Of a stretch of 64,000 bases of DNA, positions 42,584-53,324 are shown piece after piece. The DNA is taken from positions 1 to 64,000 of the forward strand of contig NZ_JAUOEK010000066.1 in assembly GCF_030540835.1 (NCBI RefSeq). The letters run 5' to 3'. Each line of letters opens with the position of its first letter. Position 1 is the stretch's first letter. The notes under the pieces were generated by a model that searched no databases, was not told the DNA's origin, and saw only the letters and a list, made by a program, of their open reading frames with translations. This DNA is from Flavivirga aquimarina. GTDB lineage: Bacteria; Bacteroidota; Bacteroidia; Flavobacteriales; Flavobacteriaceae. A program made the position numbers and the translations under genes.

Positions 42584-43672
42584 ATGAGTGCATTAATTTT
42601 TTGGGCAACAATTTCTATTTTTTTTTCTTTTTTGTGCTCTATTCTTGAAGCTGTTTTATTAACTGTTACACCAACATTCATCAATGTTAAAAAACAAGAA
42701 GGAAAGGAATACGCCTTTATTTTAGAACGTTTAAAAAAAGATGTCGACAAACCCCTAATTGCGATACTTACTTTAAATACCATTGCGCATACGTTAGGAG
42801 CAATGATGGTTGGTATTCAAGCCGAAAAACTACCACTACCCTATAAATTAGAGTTTGCTGGAATTAATACCGTTGGAATCATTTCAGCTATTATGACGTT
42901 ATTAATTTTAATTGCTTCAGAAATTATTCCAAAAACTATTGGAGCAACCTATTGGAAAGGCTTAGCTAATTTTACATCAAAAGCTTTAATACTTTTAATA
43001 TTTCCTTTAAAATGGACAGGTATTTTATGGCTATTACAGCTAACTACAAAATTAATAGGAGGCAAAGCACATGGTAGTGTTTTAAGCAGAGAAGATTTTC
43101 ATGCCATGGCAGAAATCGCACATGAAGAAGGTGTTTTTAAAGAATCTGAAAGTAAGGTCATTAAAAACCTACTTACTTTTAAAGACGTAAAGGCTAAGGA
43201 TATCATGACGCCACGTACCGTTATGAAAATAGAAAGCGAATCTACTACCGTAGAAGACTTTTTTAATAAAAACCTCAACCTTCGCTTTTCTAGAATTCCG
43301 GTTTACACTGATACCGAAGATAATATTAAAGGACTTGTTTTAAAAGACGATGTTTTTAAAGAAATGGGGCTTGATAATAGTGACAAAAAGCTATCGGAAC
43401 TAAAACGCGATATTATTATTGTAAATCGTGATATGCCCATACCAAAGTTGTTTGAACATCTTGTTGAAACCAGAAATCATATGGCTTTAGTTGTTGATGA
43501 ATATGGTACCGTAAGTGGTTTGGTAACCATGGAAGATGTTATAGAAACATTACTTGGTTTAGAAATTATGGACGAAAGTGATAATGTTTCAGACTTACAA
43601 GTACAAGCTAGAAAAAACTGGGAATCCAGAGCAAAGAAGTTGGGTATTCTTAAAGATAAAAACACCGATTAA
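42584..43672 (+). CDS. CNNM (DUF21) transporter-like protein with CBS pair
   Basis: A 362-residue protein: DUF21/CNNM membrane domain (about 1-180, three or four helices), then two CBS domains (about 205-330; IMTPRTVMKIES and MALVVDEYGTVSGLVTMEDV). It lacks the C-terminal CorC_HlyC domain present in longer relatives. CNNM/CorC proteins take part in Mg2+ or related cation efflux. It converges with the following gene 40 bp away. Confidence 0.9.
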   Translation: MSALIFWATISIFFSFLCSILEAVLLTVTPTFINVKKQEGKEYAFILERLKKDVDKPLIAILTLNTIAHTLGAMMVGIQAEKLPLPYKLEFAGINTVGIISAIMTLLILIASEIIPKTIGATYWKGLANFTSKALILLIFPLKWTGILWLLQLTTKLIGGKAHGSVLSREDFHAMAEIAHEEGVFKESESKVIKNLLTFKDVKAKDIMTPRTVMKIESESTTVEDFFNKNLNLRFSRIPVYTDTEDNIKGLVLKDDVFKEMGLDNSDKKLSELKRDIIIVNRDMPIPKLFEHLVETRNHMALVVDEYGTVSGLVTMEDVIETLLGLEIMDESDNVSDLQVQARKNWESRAKKLGILKDKNTD

Positions 43673-43711
43673 AACAGAGTATTTTTCATTTCGAAATTTA
43701 GTTCTGTTTCT

Positions 43712-46450
43712 CTACTTTTCAAGCTTTCCTTCAACAGTATAAGTCATTTCATGATAGCCTATTTTCCCATCTTCTGTAATAGCTTCAATAACAACTAACA
43801 TATCGCCTGTATTATCAGCATTATAGAACTCAGCCATAGCTTGGCCTTCTGCATTGGTTTGCAAATTAGCATTCCAATAAATCAGAGGTCTTAAATCTGG
43901 TATTTTCCAATCTTGAGTTGTTAAATTTTCATGTTTTGGGGCATAAAATTCTCGAGGTGTAGAAAATACAGGAATAGTTTTTTTAGACATACCTGGGGTT
44001 CTTTGTACACTGAATAATCCTTTGCCTGCATAGGTGTAAATACTAATAATTGAAAAAGAAGATATACCAGGTGAAGCTGGAGGCGGAAAAAGTTCATAAA
44101 AATATTTTGACCAATTTTTAGGGCTTTCAAGAATCTCTAAACTTTTAATTTCTTCAGTCGGTAAACTTTCAAGTAATGGGTACTGATCAAGATTAACAAG
44201 TATACCATCTATAAGAACAAACGTAAAATCTGCACCATGAACATTTGCATATAAAAACCCTCCACCTGAGCCAGTTCTTTGTACAGATAACTCTTCTGGA
44301 TAATTAAAAAGAAGAATACTATACAAACCATACGACCACTTTTTTATTTTGCTAACTAATTCTTTATTTTCAATTACTACATCTGGTGGGCCATGTAGCT
44401 CCATTATTTTTTCACGTTCTGGAGTTAATTTATAACCATCCAATAAAACCTCGTCTAACTCTATGGTGCCTTCTGATAACCTAAAAGCTTCTACAACTTT
44501 TTCATTTTCTATGGCTTTTTGTATGTAGGTGTCAATTATCGTATCAACAACTTCTATCTTTTTTTTAGGATTGTAATGAACTTTAGGAGTGCTTTTCTTA
44601 TCTAAATTGATAGTATAATCTTTATTCTTCCCTTTTTTGTTTTTCGATTGAATGACAATTTCTAAATTATCTTCATAGGTGTCAGCTATACTAAAATTAA
44701 ATATACCTGTACTATCTACTTGTTGCGTATAAAAACCTTTAGCGGCATCACCAAAAGTCATCATGGTTAGCTCTACATATTGCTTTGATGGTTTTTTAGC
44801 GTTTATTACTTCGCCTATTCTTCCACTTACAGTAAGTGCTTTTTCTGGTTGATTCACAAAGGCTCCTTTTGGGCTTTTATAGAGATACTTTCGCCACCCC
44901 TGTGTAAGCATCAAAACATCTAGGTCTTCAGGGTTGCTTTCATCTCTAAAATAGTGTCCTGCATCTTCAATGTCACCTTTTATTTCAGAAGATAATAAAA
45001 AGTAAGACCGTATATTTTGACGCAATTCTTGTAAATCTCCCAATTGTTCTTTGTTTATAACCAGAACTGATGAATTAGCATTTACGGGTTCGTCATTAAA
45101 ATCTTTTATTTCAATATCAAGCTTAATTTTGTCACGTTGTCCATAAATACTTCGGTTGGGTTTAGCCAAAATATTTAGTTGTTGTTCTTTGTTCCTATTA
45201 AAAAATAAGCGTTCGCATACAGGCAATTGATTACTATTAAAAATGGTAAATTCTATAATACCTTCTGGAAATAGGGCTTTTTCAAATTGTTTATAAACGG
45301 TATTGCCTTTGGTTTTAATATTGGAATAATAATCTGTTATACCTCTGTGTCGTGCTCGTATAGAGATTGATTCTCCTTCAAAAGAGCCTTTAGAAGTTAC
45401 TAAAACATTGATATTAGAAGCGTCTTCAATAACATTTAATACCATACCAACGGAAGAAACTTTAGGAAAAGGATATTTAAGAACAGTCCCTTGATTACCT
45501 ATTATAGTTCCATAATATTGTTTGTTAAGTTGAGGTGTAAATTGTACTTTTCCCATACCTAAGAGATTGCTCTTAAAGGTGGAAATTATCTGCCCAGCTT
45601 CATCAATAATGTTCCCTGTAACTTCTTTTCCTTTACCTGCATAATCTATAGCTTTAAAACCTACAACACTTTTTAAACCACTTACTAACTCCCCACCTTC
45701 GGGGAAAAATTGTATATCTAAATCATCTTTATTTAATGCGATGGTTTTAGAAAAAGTTTTAAAACGGTCTAAGTTTAATTGTAATGTGGTTAGTTTAGTT
45801 TCTTTAGGAATTGAATAATCCAAATTATAGTACCCTGTTTTATCTTTTTTTACTTCTAACGAATCTTCTTTCCCATCTAAAGTTAAATAGACTTTTAACT
45901 TCCCTCTGTATTTATTATCTAATAATCGCGGATTTAATTGTGCCGAAAGTTTAGACGCTTCGCCATCTGTTTTAGTTAATGTAACCGTTTTTATAGGGCT
46001 TTCTTTTTCTTGTAATGTATGGATTTGAATATATTGATTGAATGTAAAATCTTGATCAAAATTCCTATTCCAATTTGTATAAGCTCTAATTAAATATTGT
46101 CCTGATTTATAATTTTGAAGACTGAAGGAACCCTCCGCTAATCCATTGTTAAGCTTTAGCAAACGCTTGTCAATAATTTTTTTATACGGATCGATTAACT
46201 CTACATACAATACGCCACTTAAATCTGTTGGAATATGGTTTGAGGCACTTGTAACTATAGCTTTAAACCAAATGGTTTCGTTTGAGGTGTATAGAGTTTT
46301 GTCTAATTGTAAATACACTTTCTCTGCATACGATGCATGAGATCTTACTATATTAAGACTGTCTTGTAAGACTTGAGAATAACATCCTGTATATATTAAA
46401 AAAAATATACTTATATGTATAAAAATTCGTTTTTCTTTGTTTTTAAACAT
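43712..46450 (-). CDS. Large secreted MG2/plug-domain protein of the outer membrane
   Basis: A 912-residue protein with a signal peptide (about 1-26, CYSQ), a macroglobulin-type MG2 segment early (AEKVYLQLDKTLYTSNETIWFKA, key residues Y/D and NETIWFK), further beta-sandwich regions, and near 700-790 a TonB-receptor plug-like domain (GSGGGFLYANVHGADFTFVLIDG...EIKSLEIL). No beta-barrel follows. Such proteins are widespread in Bacteroidota and remain uncharacterised; binding or presentation of macromolecules is a guess. It is divergent from the DNA repair methyltransferase. Confidence 0.75.
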   Translation of the reverse strand: MFKNKEKRIFIHISIFFLIYTGCYSQVLQDSLNIVRSHASYAEKVYLQLDKTLYTSNETIWFKAIVTSASNHIPTDLSGVLYVELIDPYKKIIDKRLLKLNNGLAEGSFSLQNYKSGQYLIRAYTNWNRNFDQDFTFNQYIQIHTLQEKESPIKTVTLTKTDGEASKLSAQLNPRLLDNKYRGKLKVYLTLDGKEDSLEVKKDKTGYYNLDYSIPKETKLTTLQLNLDRFKTFSKTIALNKDDLDIQFFPEGGELVSGLKSVVGFKAIDYAGKGKEVTGNIIDEAGQIISTFKSNLLGMGKVQFTPQLNKQYYGTIIGNQGTVLKYPFPKVSSVGMVLNVIEDASNINVLVTSKGSFEGESISIRARHRGITDYYSNIKTKGNTVYKQFEKALFPEGIIEFTIFNSNQLPVCERLFFNRNKEQQLNILAKPNRSIYGQRDKIKLDIEIKDFNDEPVNANSSVLVINKEQLGDLQELRQNIRSYFLLSSEIKGDIEDAGHYFRDESNPEDLDVLMLTQGWRKYLYKSPKGAFVNQPEKALTVSGRIGEVINAKKPSKQYVELTMMTFGDAAKGFYTQQVDSTGIFNFSIADTYEDNLEIVIQSKNKKGKNKDYTINLDKKSTPKVHYNPKKKIEVVDTIIDTYIQKAIENEKVVEAFRLSEGTIELDEVLLDGYKLTPEREKIMELHGPPDVVIENKELVSKIKKWSYGLYSILLFNYPEELSVQRTGSGGGFLYANVHGADFTFVLIDGILVNLDQYPLLESLPTEEIKSLEILESPKNWSKYFYELFPPPASPGISSFSIISIYTYAGKGLFSVQRTPGMSKKTIPVFSTPREFYAPKHENLTTQDWKIPDLRPLIYWNANLQTNAEGQAMAEFYNADNTGDMLVVIEAITEDGKIGYHEMTYTVEGKLEK

Positions 46451-46558
46451 TTCACGTTTTATACCATTAAATTAGTATAAAAAACTTAATTTCAAAATCT
46501 TTTAACATAGATGATTATAAGATTGATTTCGTAATTTAGTCATCATAAAATTATCTCC

Positions 46559-47032
46559 ATGGAAAGTTGTATCATTAATTCGCCTTTAGGTTACACCAAG
46601 ATTACTGGCGATATCGATGGTGTCGCCTCTATAACTGTTTTAAACTCTAAGGAAACCCCAACAGATATTATTCCTATAGAATTAGAAGATTGTGTTATTC
46701 AACTTAACGAATATTTTGAAGGCTCACGCAAACAATTCGATCTTAAGTTAAATCCGCAGGGCACCGAATTTCAAAAAAAAGTTTGGAAACAGCTTGAACA
46801 AATCCCTTATAATAAAACACTTTCATATTTAGAATTATCAAAACAATTGGGAGATGTAAAAGCCATTCGGGCAGTAGCCAATGCCAATGGTAAAAACCCG
46901 CTTTGGATTGTTGTACCATGCCATAGAGTAATTGGAACCGATGGTAGTCTAACAGGCTATGCCGGAGGCCTACATAGAAAACAGTGGTTGTTACAACACG
47001 AAAGCCCCTATAAGCAACAATCACTTTTTTAA
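46559..47032 (+). CDS. ogt: Methylated-DNA--protein-cysteine S-methyltransferase
   Basis: A 157-residue Ogt/MGMT protein with the acceptor cysteine C121 in IVVPCHRVIGTDGSLTGYAG, the DNA-binding FQKKVWKQLEQIPYNKTLSY segment and RAVANANGKNP. It removes methyl groups from O6-methylguanine by transfer to its own cysteine. The next gene starts 2 bp after its stop codon. Confidence 0.95.
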   Translation: MESCIINSPLGYTKITGDIDGVASITVLNSKETPTDIIPIELEDCVIQLNEYFEGSRKQFDLKLNPQGTEFQKKVWKQLEQIPYNKTLSYLELSKQLGDVKAIRAVANANGKNPLWIVVPCHRVIGTDGSLTGYAGGLHRKQWLLQHESPYKQQSLF

Positions 47033-47034
47033 AC

Positions 47035-47556
47035 ATGTACAAAACGCTGTCCAAAATATTTAAAGTCTTTTTAACAGACGCTCAAATTTATAAATATGGA
47101 TTTAATTGGTCGCCTATGTACAGGAGATCTACCGGAAAAATCATTGAAGTTTCAGAGGATTTAATGTATGTTAAGATTAAAATTCCATTAAGTTTCAGAA
47201 ACCAAAATTATGTCGGATCAATCTTTGGAGGAAGTTTGTTTTCAGCTACAGATCCTATTTATATGATTCAACTTATGAATATTTTGGGTGATAATTATAT
47301 TGTTTGGGATAAAGAGGCTACTATAAAATATAAACGCCCTGCTAAAGAACATGTTTATGCAGTGTTTTCGTTTTCATTTGAAGAAATAGAAAATATTAAA
47401 AATCAAGTAGCTAAAAATGGTGAATTAAATTTGATAAAAACATCTAACATAACAAACAAAGAAAATATTGTTTTTGCTGAGGTAACCAAAACCATTTATG
47501 TAGCAACCAAAACTTTTTATAAAGAAAAACAGAAGTTGAGAGCAAATCAAAAATAG
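47035..47556 (+). CDS. DUF4442 (hotdog-fold, thioesterase-like) protein
   Basis: A 173-residue protein resembling DUF4442 hotdog proteins: NWSPMYRRSTGKIIEVSED, NYVGSIFGGSLFSATDPIYM and VWDKEATIKYKRPAKE. The GGSLFSATDPIY helix is the region that holds the active site in thioesterase relatives. Substrate unknown. Probably co-transcribed with ogt. Confidence 0.8.
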   Translation: MYKTLSKIFKVFLTDAQIYKYGFNWSPMYRRSTGKIIEVSEDLMYVKIKIPLSFRNQNYVGSIFGGSLFSATDPIYMIQLMNILGDNYIVWDKEATIKYKRPAKEHVYAVFSFSFEEIENIKNQVAKNGELNLIKTSNITNKENIVFAEVTKTIYVATKTFYKEKQKLRANQK

Positions 47557-47690
47557 TGTTGTTTTTATTCGCACCGAATTTTCTTATCTTTATTTTTAAC
47601 ATGAAACATCCATGACTAAAAATGTCATTCCTAAAAACAATGATAGTATGGATGCTACAGGTGACATTTAAAAATTATATATATAATCAC

Positions 47691-50105
47691 ATGAAATATT
47701 TAAAGTTCATAGTATCATTTATAGCTACTATAGTGATCTTTTATGCTTTTAACACAAAGCTGGGAGCAATCCCTCCCATAGGGAAGTTTTTAGACCCCTC
47801 TGGAGGTATTTGGCAAAATGAAAAAGATGAATCTATTGTTGGAACCCATAAAATAGAAGGTCTTTCGGATAATGTTACAGTACATTATGATAAAGAACTT
47901 ATCCCTCACATCTTTGCTCAAAATAATACAGATTTATACAAAGCACAAGGTTATATAACAGCAAAACATCGTTTATGGCAAATGGAATTTCAAACCCTTG
48001 CTGCTGCCGGACGACTATCTGAAATAATAGGTGAAAAAGCATTAAACTATGATAGGGGCCAACGTAGAAAAGGCATGGTTTTCGGAGCAGAAAACAGCTT
48101 GGAGATTATTAAGGCAGATAAAGAATCTATGGCATATTTGGAAGCTTATAAAGATGGTATTAATGCCTACATAAACCAACTCAATCCTAAAGATTATCCT
48201 GTTGAATATAAACTTCTAGATTATAAACCAGAAGCTTGGACTATTAATAAAACGATGTATTTATTGATGTATATGACAGATATGCTATGTGGTGGTGATA
48301 CCGATTTGGAGTATACAAATGTGCTACGCAAATTTGGCAAAGACCGTTTTGATTTACTATTTCCAGATTTTTTTGATTTTGACGAACCTGTAATTCCAAA
48401 AGAAACAGATTGGAGTTTTATTGATAAAGAAATTACGGAAACCCCTCAAAGTGAATTGCCTTTAGACTCCATTTCTGAAACTATGGTAAAACCCAACCCT
48501 CATAATGGAAGTAATAATTGGGCTGTATCAGGGAGTAAATCCTATTCAGGTAACCCAATTTTAGCCAACGACCCCCACCTTGGACTCAATTTACCTTCCA
48601 TTTGGTTCGTAATGCAGTTATCTTCTCCAAATCAAAATACATTTGGAGCCACACTTCCAGGAGCATTAGGGATTATTATTGGATTTAATAATGATATTTC
48701 TTGGGGGGTTACTAATGCTACCAGAGATGTTAAAGATTGGTATAAAATCGAATTTAAAGATAAAAACCGAACCCAATATAAATATGATGGGGCATGGAAA
48801 AATACGCATGTAAGGCTTGAAGAAATTAAAATAAAAGGACAAAAAACCTACATAGATTCAGTAATTTATACACATCATGGTCCCGTTAGTTACGACCATA
48901 CATTTAAAGCCAATGATGAAAAAAAAGGTTATGCCATGAAATGGGCAGGGCATATAGGTCATAATTTTACACGTCTATTCTTTAAACTCAACAATGGAAA
49001 AAATTATGAAGATTATCTAAATGCCATTTCGAATCATGTAGCACCAGCTCAAAATTTTGCTTTTGCTTCAACTGGTGGCGATATTGCATTATGGGTCCAA
49101 GGGAAGTTTCCGAATAAATGGAAAGGTCAAGGGAAATTTTTAATGGACGGTAGTAACCCAAAACATGATTGGCAAAGTTTTATTCCAAAAGAATTTAATG
49201 CGCATACAAAAAATCCAGAACGCGGTTTTATTAGTTCATCTAACCAATACCCAACCGATGCGTCTTATCCGTTTTATGTATTTAATGACGGATATGATAC
49301 CTATAGAAATCGTGTTATTAATAATTTCTTTAGGTCGAAAGAAACATTTACGATTGAAGATTTTAAAAGCCTTCAAAACAATAACTTTAATCTTAAGGCA
49401 TCTGAGTTATTACCCTATATGTTTGAACATATGGATATATCATCTCTTTCTAAAGAAGAGTTAGACGTATTGAATATCATCAAGTCATGGGATTTTTATA
49501 GCGAAATTGATAAAATGGCACCTAGCATTTGGGATGCATGGTGGACAGACCTATATCAAATCGTTTGGGATGAATTTAAAGGCCCTAATTTAGCTATGGA
49601 TTATCCTTATGTATATCAAACTATTTATATGTTGAAAAACCATCCAAATGATGCCTTTATGGATATATTAAATACGCCCGAAAAAGAAACGGCTAACGAT
49701 TTGTTTTTAATCACATTTAAAAATGCAGCAGAAAAATTAATAAACTGGAAAGCAAAACATGGTGATTATAATTGGCAAGCCTATAAAGGCACTTATGTTG
49801 GACATTTATTACAAGCATTACCAGCCTTTTCAAGGTTTGATTTACCTATAGGAGGTGATAAAAATACTGTAAATGCAGCAGGTAAAAACTGGGGACCTTC
49901 ATGGCGCATGATTGTGGAAATGAGTTCCCCTCCAAAAGCTATAGGGATCTACCCTGGCGGTCAATCTGGAAATCCGGGAAGTAAATACTACGACAATTTT
50001 ATAGATCAATGGGCAGCTGGAGAATATTTTAATGTATTGTTTATGCAAAACCAGAATAAAACAGAAGGTATTATTGCTACTCAAACTTTAACATCAAAAC
50101 AATGA
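47691..50105 (+). CDS. Penicillin acylase family (Ntn-hydrolase) protein
   Basis: An 804-residue protein with an N-terminal signal/anchor (KYLKFIVSFIATIVIFYAF). The autocatalytic serine is S274 in NGSNNWAVSGSKSYSG, preceding the beta chain, followed by NDPHLGLNLPSIW; the A-chain contains the conserved YKAQGYITAKHRLWQMEF. The family cleaves amides such as penicillins, acyl-homoserine lactones or others; the natural substrate here is unknown. The start at 47691 puts the anchor at the N-terminus; a frame from 47622 adds 23 residues without support. It overlaps the next gene by 4 bp. Confidence 0.92.
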   Translation: MKYLKFIVSFIATIVIFYAFNTKLGAIPPIGKFLDPSGGIWQNEKDESIVGTHKIEGLSDNVTVHYDKELIPHIFAQNNTDLYKAQGYITAKHRLWQMEFQTLAAAGRLSEIIGEKALNYDRGQRRKGMVFGAENSLEIIKADKESMAYLEAYKDGINAYINQLNPKDYPVEYKLLDYKPEAWTINKTMYLLMYMTDMLCGGDTDLEYTNVLRKFGKDRFDLLFPDFFDFDEPVIPKETDWSFIDKEITETPQSELPLDSISETMVKPNPHNGSNNWAVSGSKSYSGNPILANDPHLGLNLPSIWFVMQLSSPNQNTFGATLPGALGIIIGFNNDISWGVTNATRDVKDWYKIEFKDKNRTQYKYDGAWKNTHVRLEEIKIKGQKTYIDSVIYTHHGPVSYDHTFKANDEKKGYAMKWAGHIGHNFTRLFFKLNNGKNYEDYLNAISNHVAPAQNFAFASTGGDIALWVQGKFPNKWKGQGKFLMDGSNPKHDWQSFIPKEFNAHTKNPERGFISSSNQYPTDASYPFYVFNDGYDTYRNRVINNFFRSKETFTIEDFKSLQNNNFNLKASELLPYMFEHMDISSLSKEELDVLNIIKSWDFYSEIDKMAPSIWDAWWTDLYQIVWDEFKGPNLAMDYPYVYQTIYMLKNHPNDAFMDILNTPEKETANDLFLITFKNAAEKLINWKAKHGDYNWQAYKGTYVGHLLQALPAFSRFDLPIGGDKNTVNAAGKNWGPSWRMIVEMSSPPKAIGIYPGGQSGNPGSKYYDNFIDQWAAGEYFNVLFMQNQNKTEGIIATQTLTSKQ

Positions 50106-50458
50106 AAAAAAATAGTATCAATTTTATAGCAACCATTATTATAGCACTTATATTATCTCAATTTATGCCTTGGTGGTCTGTTATGGCAGCTGCTTTTGTG
50201 TCAAGTTTGTTTTTTCGTCTAAAAGGGTTTTCCGTATTCCTTATTCCTTTTTTAGCTATTGCCCTTTTTTGGATGGTATATTCCTTTTGGTTAAGTAATA
50301 CAAACGATTTTATATTGGCCAATAAAATAGCTACTTTACTTCCTTTAAATGGGAATCCATACCTTTTAATATTACTCTCAGGAGTCATTGGAGGTTTAGC
50401 TGCAGGTATAGCGGCTATTTTTGGAAAACAATGTTTAGCACTAACAAGAAAGTCTTAG
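50102..50458 (+). CDS. Small integral membrane protein
   Basis: A 118-residue protein with about four hydrophobic helices (about 6-35, 37-47, 52-70, 85-108) and a short basic C-terminus. No family recognised. The ATGA overlap with the acylase gene implies coupled translation. Confidence 0.7.
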   Translation: MKKNSINFIATIIIALILSQFMPWWSVMAAAFVSSLFFRLKGFSVFLIPFLAIALFWMVYSFWLSNTNDFILANKIATLLPLNGNPYLLILLSGVIGGLAAGIAAIFGKQCLALTRKS

Positions 50459-50461
50459 TTA

Positions 50462-51175
50462 ATGATATCAAAATTAAATTTAGAAAACATTTTATTTCTA
50501 GACATTGAAACGGTTCCTGAAACACAACATTTTTCTGAATTAGATGAAAGCAAACAAGTACTTTGGGAACACAAATCTCAATACCAGCGAAAAGATGATT
50601 TTACCGCTGAAGCATTTTATGATCGTGCAGGTATTTGGGCAGAGTTTGGAAAAATAATCTGTATCTCGGTTGGCTATTTTAATATTTTAAATGATGTACG
50701 TACCTTTAGAGTAACATCATTTTATGGAGATGAGACTAAAATTTTAAAAGATTTTAAAAACCTGTTGATATCCCATTTTAGTGAAACAAAACACCTTCTT
50801 TGTGCTCATAATGGTAAAGAATTTGACTTCCCTTACATAGCACGTCGCATGATAATCAATAATATAGAGTTACCTTACAAACTAAACCTTTTTGGAAAAA
50901 AACCTTGGGAAGTACCTCATTTGGATACTTTAGAGTTATGGAAATTTGGAGACTATAAAGCCTATACATCATTAAAATTATTAACGAATGTTTTAGGGGT
51001 TCCATCTCCAAAAGATGATATTGATGGTAGCGAAGTATATCGCGTTTATTATGAAGATAATGATATCGACAGAATTATTATTTATTGTGAAAAAGATACC
51101 ATAGCTGTGGCTCAGATATTTTTAAGATTGCGAGGTGATGAGCTTTTAACTGAGGATGAAATTATGCATATATAA
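50462..51175 (+). CDS. PolB-type 3'-5' exonuclease (RNase H-fold)
   Basis: A 237-residue protein with the ExoI motif FLDIETVP (D14, E16), a second acidic region CAHNGKEFDFPYIARRM and a third near CEKDTIAVAQIFLRL. It matches the DNA polymerase B-like exonuclease family (PF10108 type) found alone in Bacteroidota. It likely degrades single-stranded DNA or RNA. It lies 3 bp after the membrane gene and ends directly before the ABC gene. Confidence 0.85.
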   Translation: MISKLNLENILFLDIETVPETQHFSELDESKQVLWEHKSQYQRKDDFTAEAFYDRAGIWAEFGKIICISVGYFNILNDVRTFRVTSFYGDETKILKDFKNLLISHFSETKHLLCAHNGKEFDFPYIARRMIINNIELPYKLNLFGKKPWEVPHLDTLELWKFGDYKAYTSLKLLTNVLGVPSPKDDIDGSEVYRVYYEDNDIDRIIIYCEKDTIAVAQIFLRLRGDELLTEDEIMHI

Positions 51176-52855
51176 ATGACAGAAAACACTATTTTAAATA
51201 TTAAAGACCTTTCCATTTCATTTGGAGAAAACGAAGTGATTCATAATATCTCATACCATCTAAATAAAAATGAAATATTAGGTATCGTGGGAGAATCCGG
51301 TTCGGGAAAATCTGTATCATCTTTGGCTATTTTGGGTTTATTACCAAAAAACATTTCAAAAATTACTTCAGGAAGTATTTATTATAATAATGAAGATTTA
51401 ACCCTGCTTTCTTCAAAAGTGTTTCAAAATATTCGTGGAAAAAAAATTGCCATGATCTTTCAAGAACCTATGAGTTCTTTAAACCCATCTATGACCTGTG
51501 GAAAACAGGTTCAGGAAATTTTATTACAACATACTAAGCTTTCTAAACAAGCCACAAAAGAAGAAACGGTTTTATTATTTGAAAAAGTAAAACTTCCGGA
51601 CGCCAAAAGAGTATTTAATGCATATCCGCATGAGATTTCTGGAGGCCAGAAACAACGTGTTATGATTGCCATGGCAATTGCTTGTAAGCCTGATATTTTA
51701 ATTGCAGACGAACCTACCACAGCACTCGATGTTACGGTTCAAAAAGAGATTATTAAACTACTAAAAACCTTGCAGACAGAAACCAAAATGAGTGTTATTT
51801 TCATTACACATGATTTGGCTTTAATTTCTGAAATAGCCGATAGGGTTCTGGTAATGTACCAAGGTAATATTGTTGAACAAGGAGATGTTTCAACCATTTT
51901 TAAAACACCTAACCATGCTTATACAAAGGCACTTATTAATTCACGCCCTTCGTTAGACACGCGATTAAAAGTATTGCCAACTATAGACGATTATTTAAAT
52001 AGTACAACCTCAAATGAGGTTATAACAACAGAACAGCGTAAAATTCAACACGAAAAACTATACAAAAAAGCACCTCTACTAGAAGTTATAAATGTTGAAA
52101 AAGAATATATTACTAAATCGGGTTGGTTTACTAAACCACAGTCTTTTAAGGCAGTAAATAATGTTAGCTTTAAGCTATATGAAGGAGAAACATTGGGATT
52201 GGTAGGGGAATCTGGTTGTGGTAAATCGACATTAGGAAATGCCATTCTTCAACTAGATAAAGCAACGGCTGGACTCATTTTATATAAAGGAATTGATATT
52301 ACAAAACTATCTGGTTCTAGCATTAAAAAGCTTAGAAAAGACATTCAAATTATTTTTCAAGACCCTTACTCATCTTTAAACCCTAGAATCCCTGTTGGAG
52401 AAGCCATCATGGAACCTATGTTAATTCATAACCTTTTTAGTTCGGATGAAGAACGAAAGGAAAAAGCTATAGATATTTTAAATCGTGTTGGCTTATATCA
52501 AGACTATTTTGATCGCTATCCTCACGAGTTTTCTGGTGGACAAAGACAACGTATTGGAATTGCAAGAACGATAGCATTGCAACCTAAACTAATAGTATGC
52601 GACGAATCTGTTTCTGCTTTAGATATATCGGTTCAGGCACAAGTTTTAAACCTTTTAAACGAACTTAAAGAAACCTTCGGATTTACCTATATTTTTATTT
52701 CACACGACTTAGCTGTGGTAAAATATATGTCTGATCAATTACTAGTAATGAATAAAGGTAAAATAGAAGAATTGGATGATGCAGATGTTATTTACAATGC
52801 ACCAAAAAAAGAGTATACTAAAAAATTAATTGAAGCTATCCCGAAAGGATTATAG
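51176..52855 (+). CDS. Fused oligopeptide-type ABC transporter ATP-binding protein (two NBDs)
   Basis: A 559-residue protein with two complete ATPase domains, each with Walker A (GESGSGKS at 39-46; GESGCGKST in the second), signature (ISGGQKQRV; FSGGQRQRIG) and Walker B (LIADEPTTALD; VCDESVSALD). This is DppD fused to DppF, energising a dipeptide/oligopeptide or nickel importer whose membrane parts are not in the window. It follows the exonuclease with no gap (TAA then ATG). Confidence 0.92.
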   Translation: MTENTILNIKDLSISFGENEVIHNISYHLNKNEILGIVGESGSGKSVSSLAILGLLPKNISKITSGSIYYNNEDLTLLSSKVFQNIRGKKIAMIFQEPMSSLNPSMTCGKQVQEILLQHTKLSKQATKEETVLLFEKVKLPDAKRVFNAYPHEISGGQKQRVMIAMAIACKPDILIADEPTTALDVTVQKEIIKLLKTLQTETKMSVIFITHDLALISEIADRVLVMYQGNIVEQGDVSTIFKTPNHAYTKALINSRPSLDTRLKVLPTIDDYLNSTTSNEVITTEQRKIQHEKLYKKAPLLEVINVEKEYITKSGWFTKPQSFKAVNNVSFKLYEGETLGLVGESGCGKSTLGNAILQLDKATAGLILYKGIDITKLSGSSIKKLRKDIQIIFQDPYSSLNPRIPVGEAIMEPMLIHNLFSSDEERKEKAIDILNRVGLYQDYFDRYPHEFSGGQRQRIGIARTIALQPKLIVCDESVSALDISVQAQVLNLLNELKETFGFTYIFISHDLAVVKYMSDQLLVMNKGKIEELDDADVIYNAPKKEYTKKLIEAIPKGL

Positions 52856-53324
52856 CATAAATATTTTTTTTGTTAAGTATAGTAGGCTTTTAAAAAAACG
52901 TAAGTTCTCTTTAAGAGTTTCTTTAAATTTACTCTCATTTAATGTAGGTTGTTCAGGTAGATTTGTTGCAAATTTCATAAGTTTCTAATTTATGGTAGAT
53001 TTGGGGAAATCTATATTTTTTTATTTTGGTTTTTTTGGGGACAGCTAATATCACATTTATTTTCAATATAGTCGTTTAAAAACACAAAAAATCGATGAAA
53101 TACATTTTTATTTAACATTTTTCATCGATTAAACCATCTTATGGTTGCAATATAAAATTAAAAGTTACTTAAAGAGTCCAAATAGCTATCGAGACGTTTG
53201 TCTATTATAACCATAGAGAGGTCTTAATATGGCATATAAAAAAGCAAAATCCAACTATTCGAAAACAGTTGGATTATAGAATTTTGTTATTGGAATTATA
53301 AAACTATTTAGCAGACTGCATTAG
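52856..53324. other. Gene-free region between the ABC and scoB genes
   Basis: About 470 bp. It holds an 11-bp inverted repeat aatcgatgaaa/tttcatcgatt (53090-53130) and the terminator of the leftward scoB transcript at 53248-53275. No coding potential or promoter was recognised. Confidence 0.5.
53248..53275 (-). terminator. Terminator of the scoB transcript
   Basis: A 9-bp perfect stem (aatccaact/agttggatt) with a 10-nt loop; on the minus strand it is followed by ttttgctttttt. It lies 49 bp after the scoB stop codon. Confidence 0.7.
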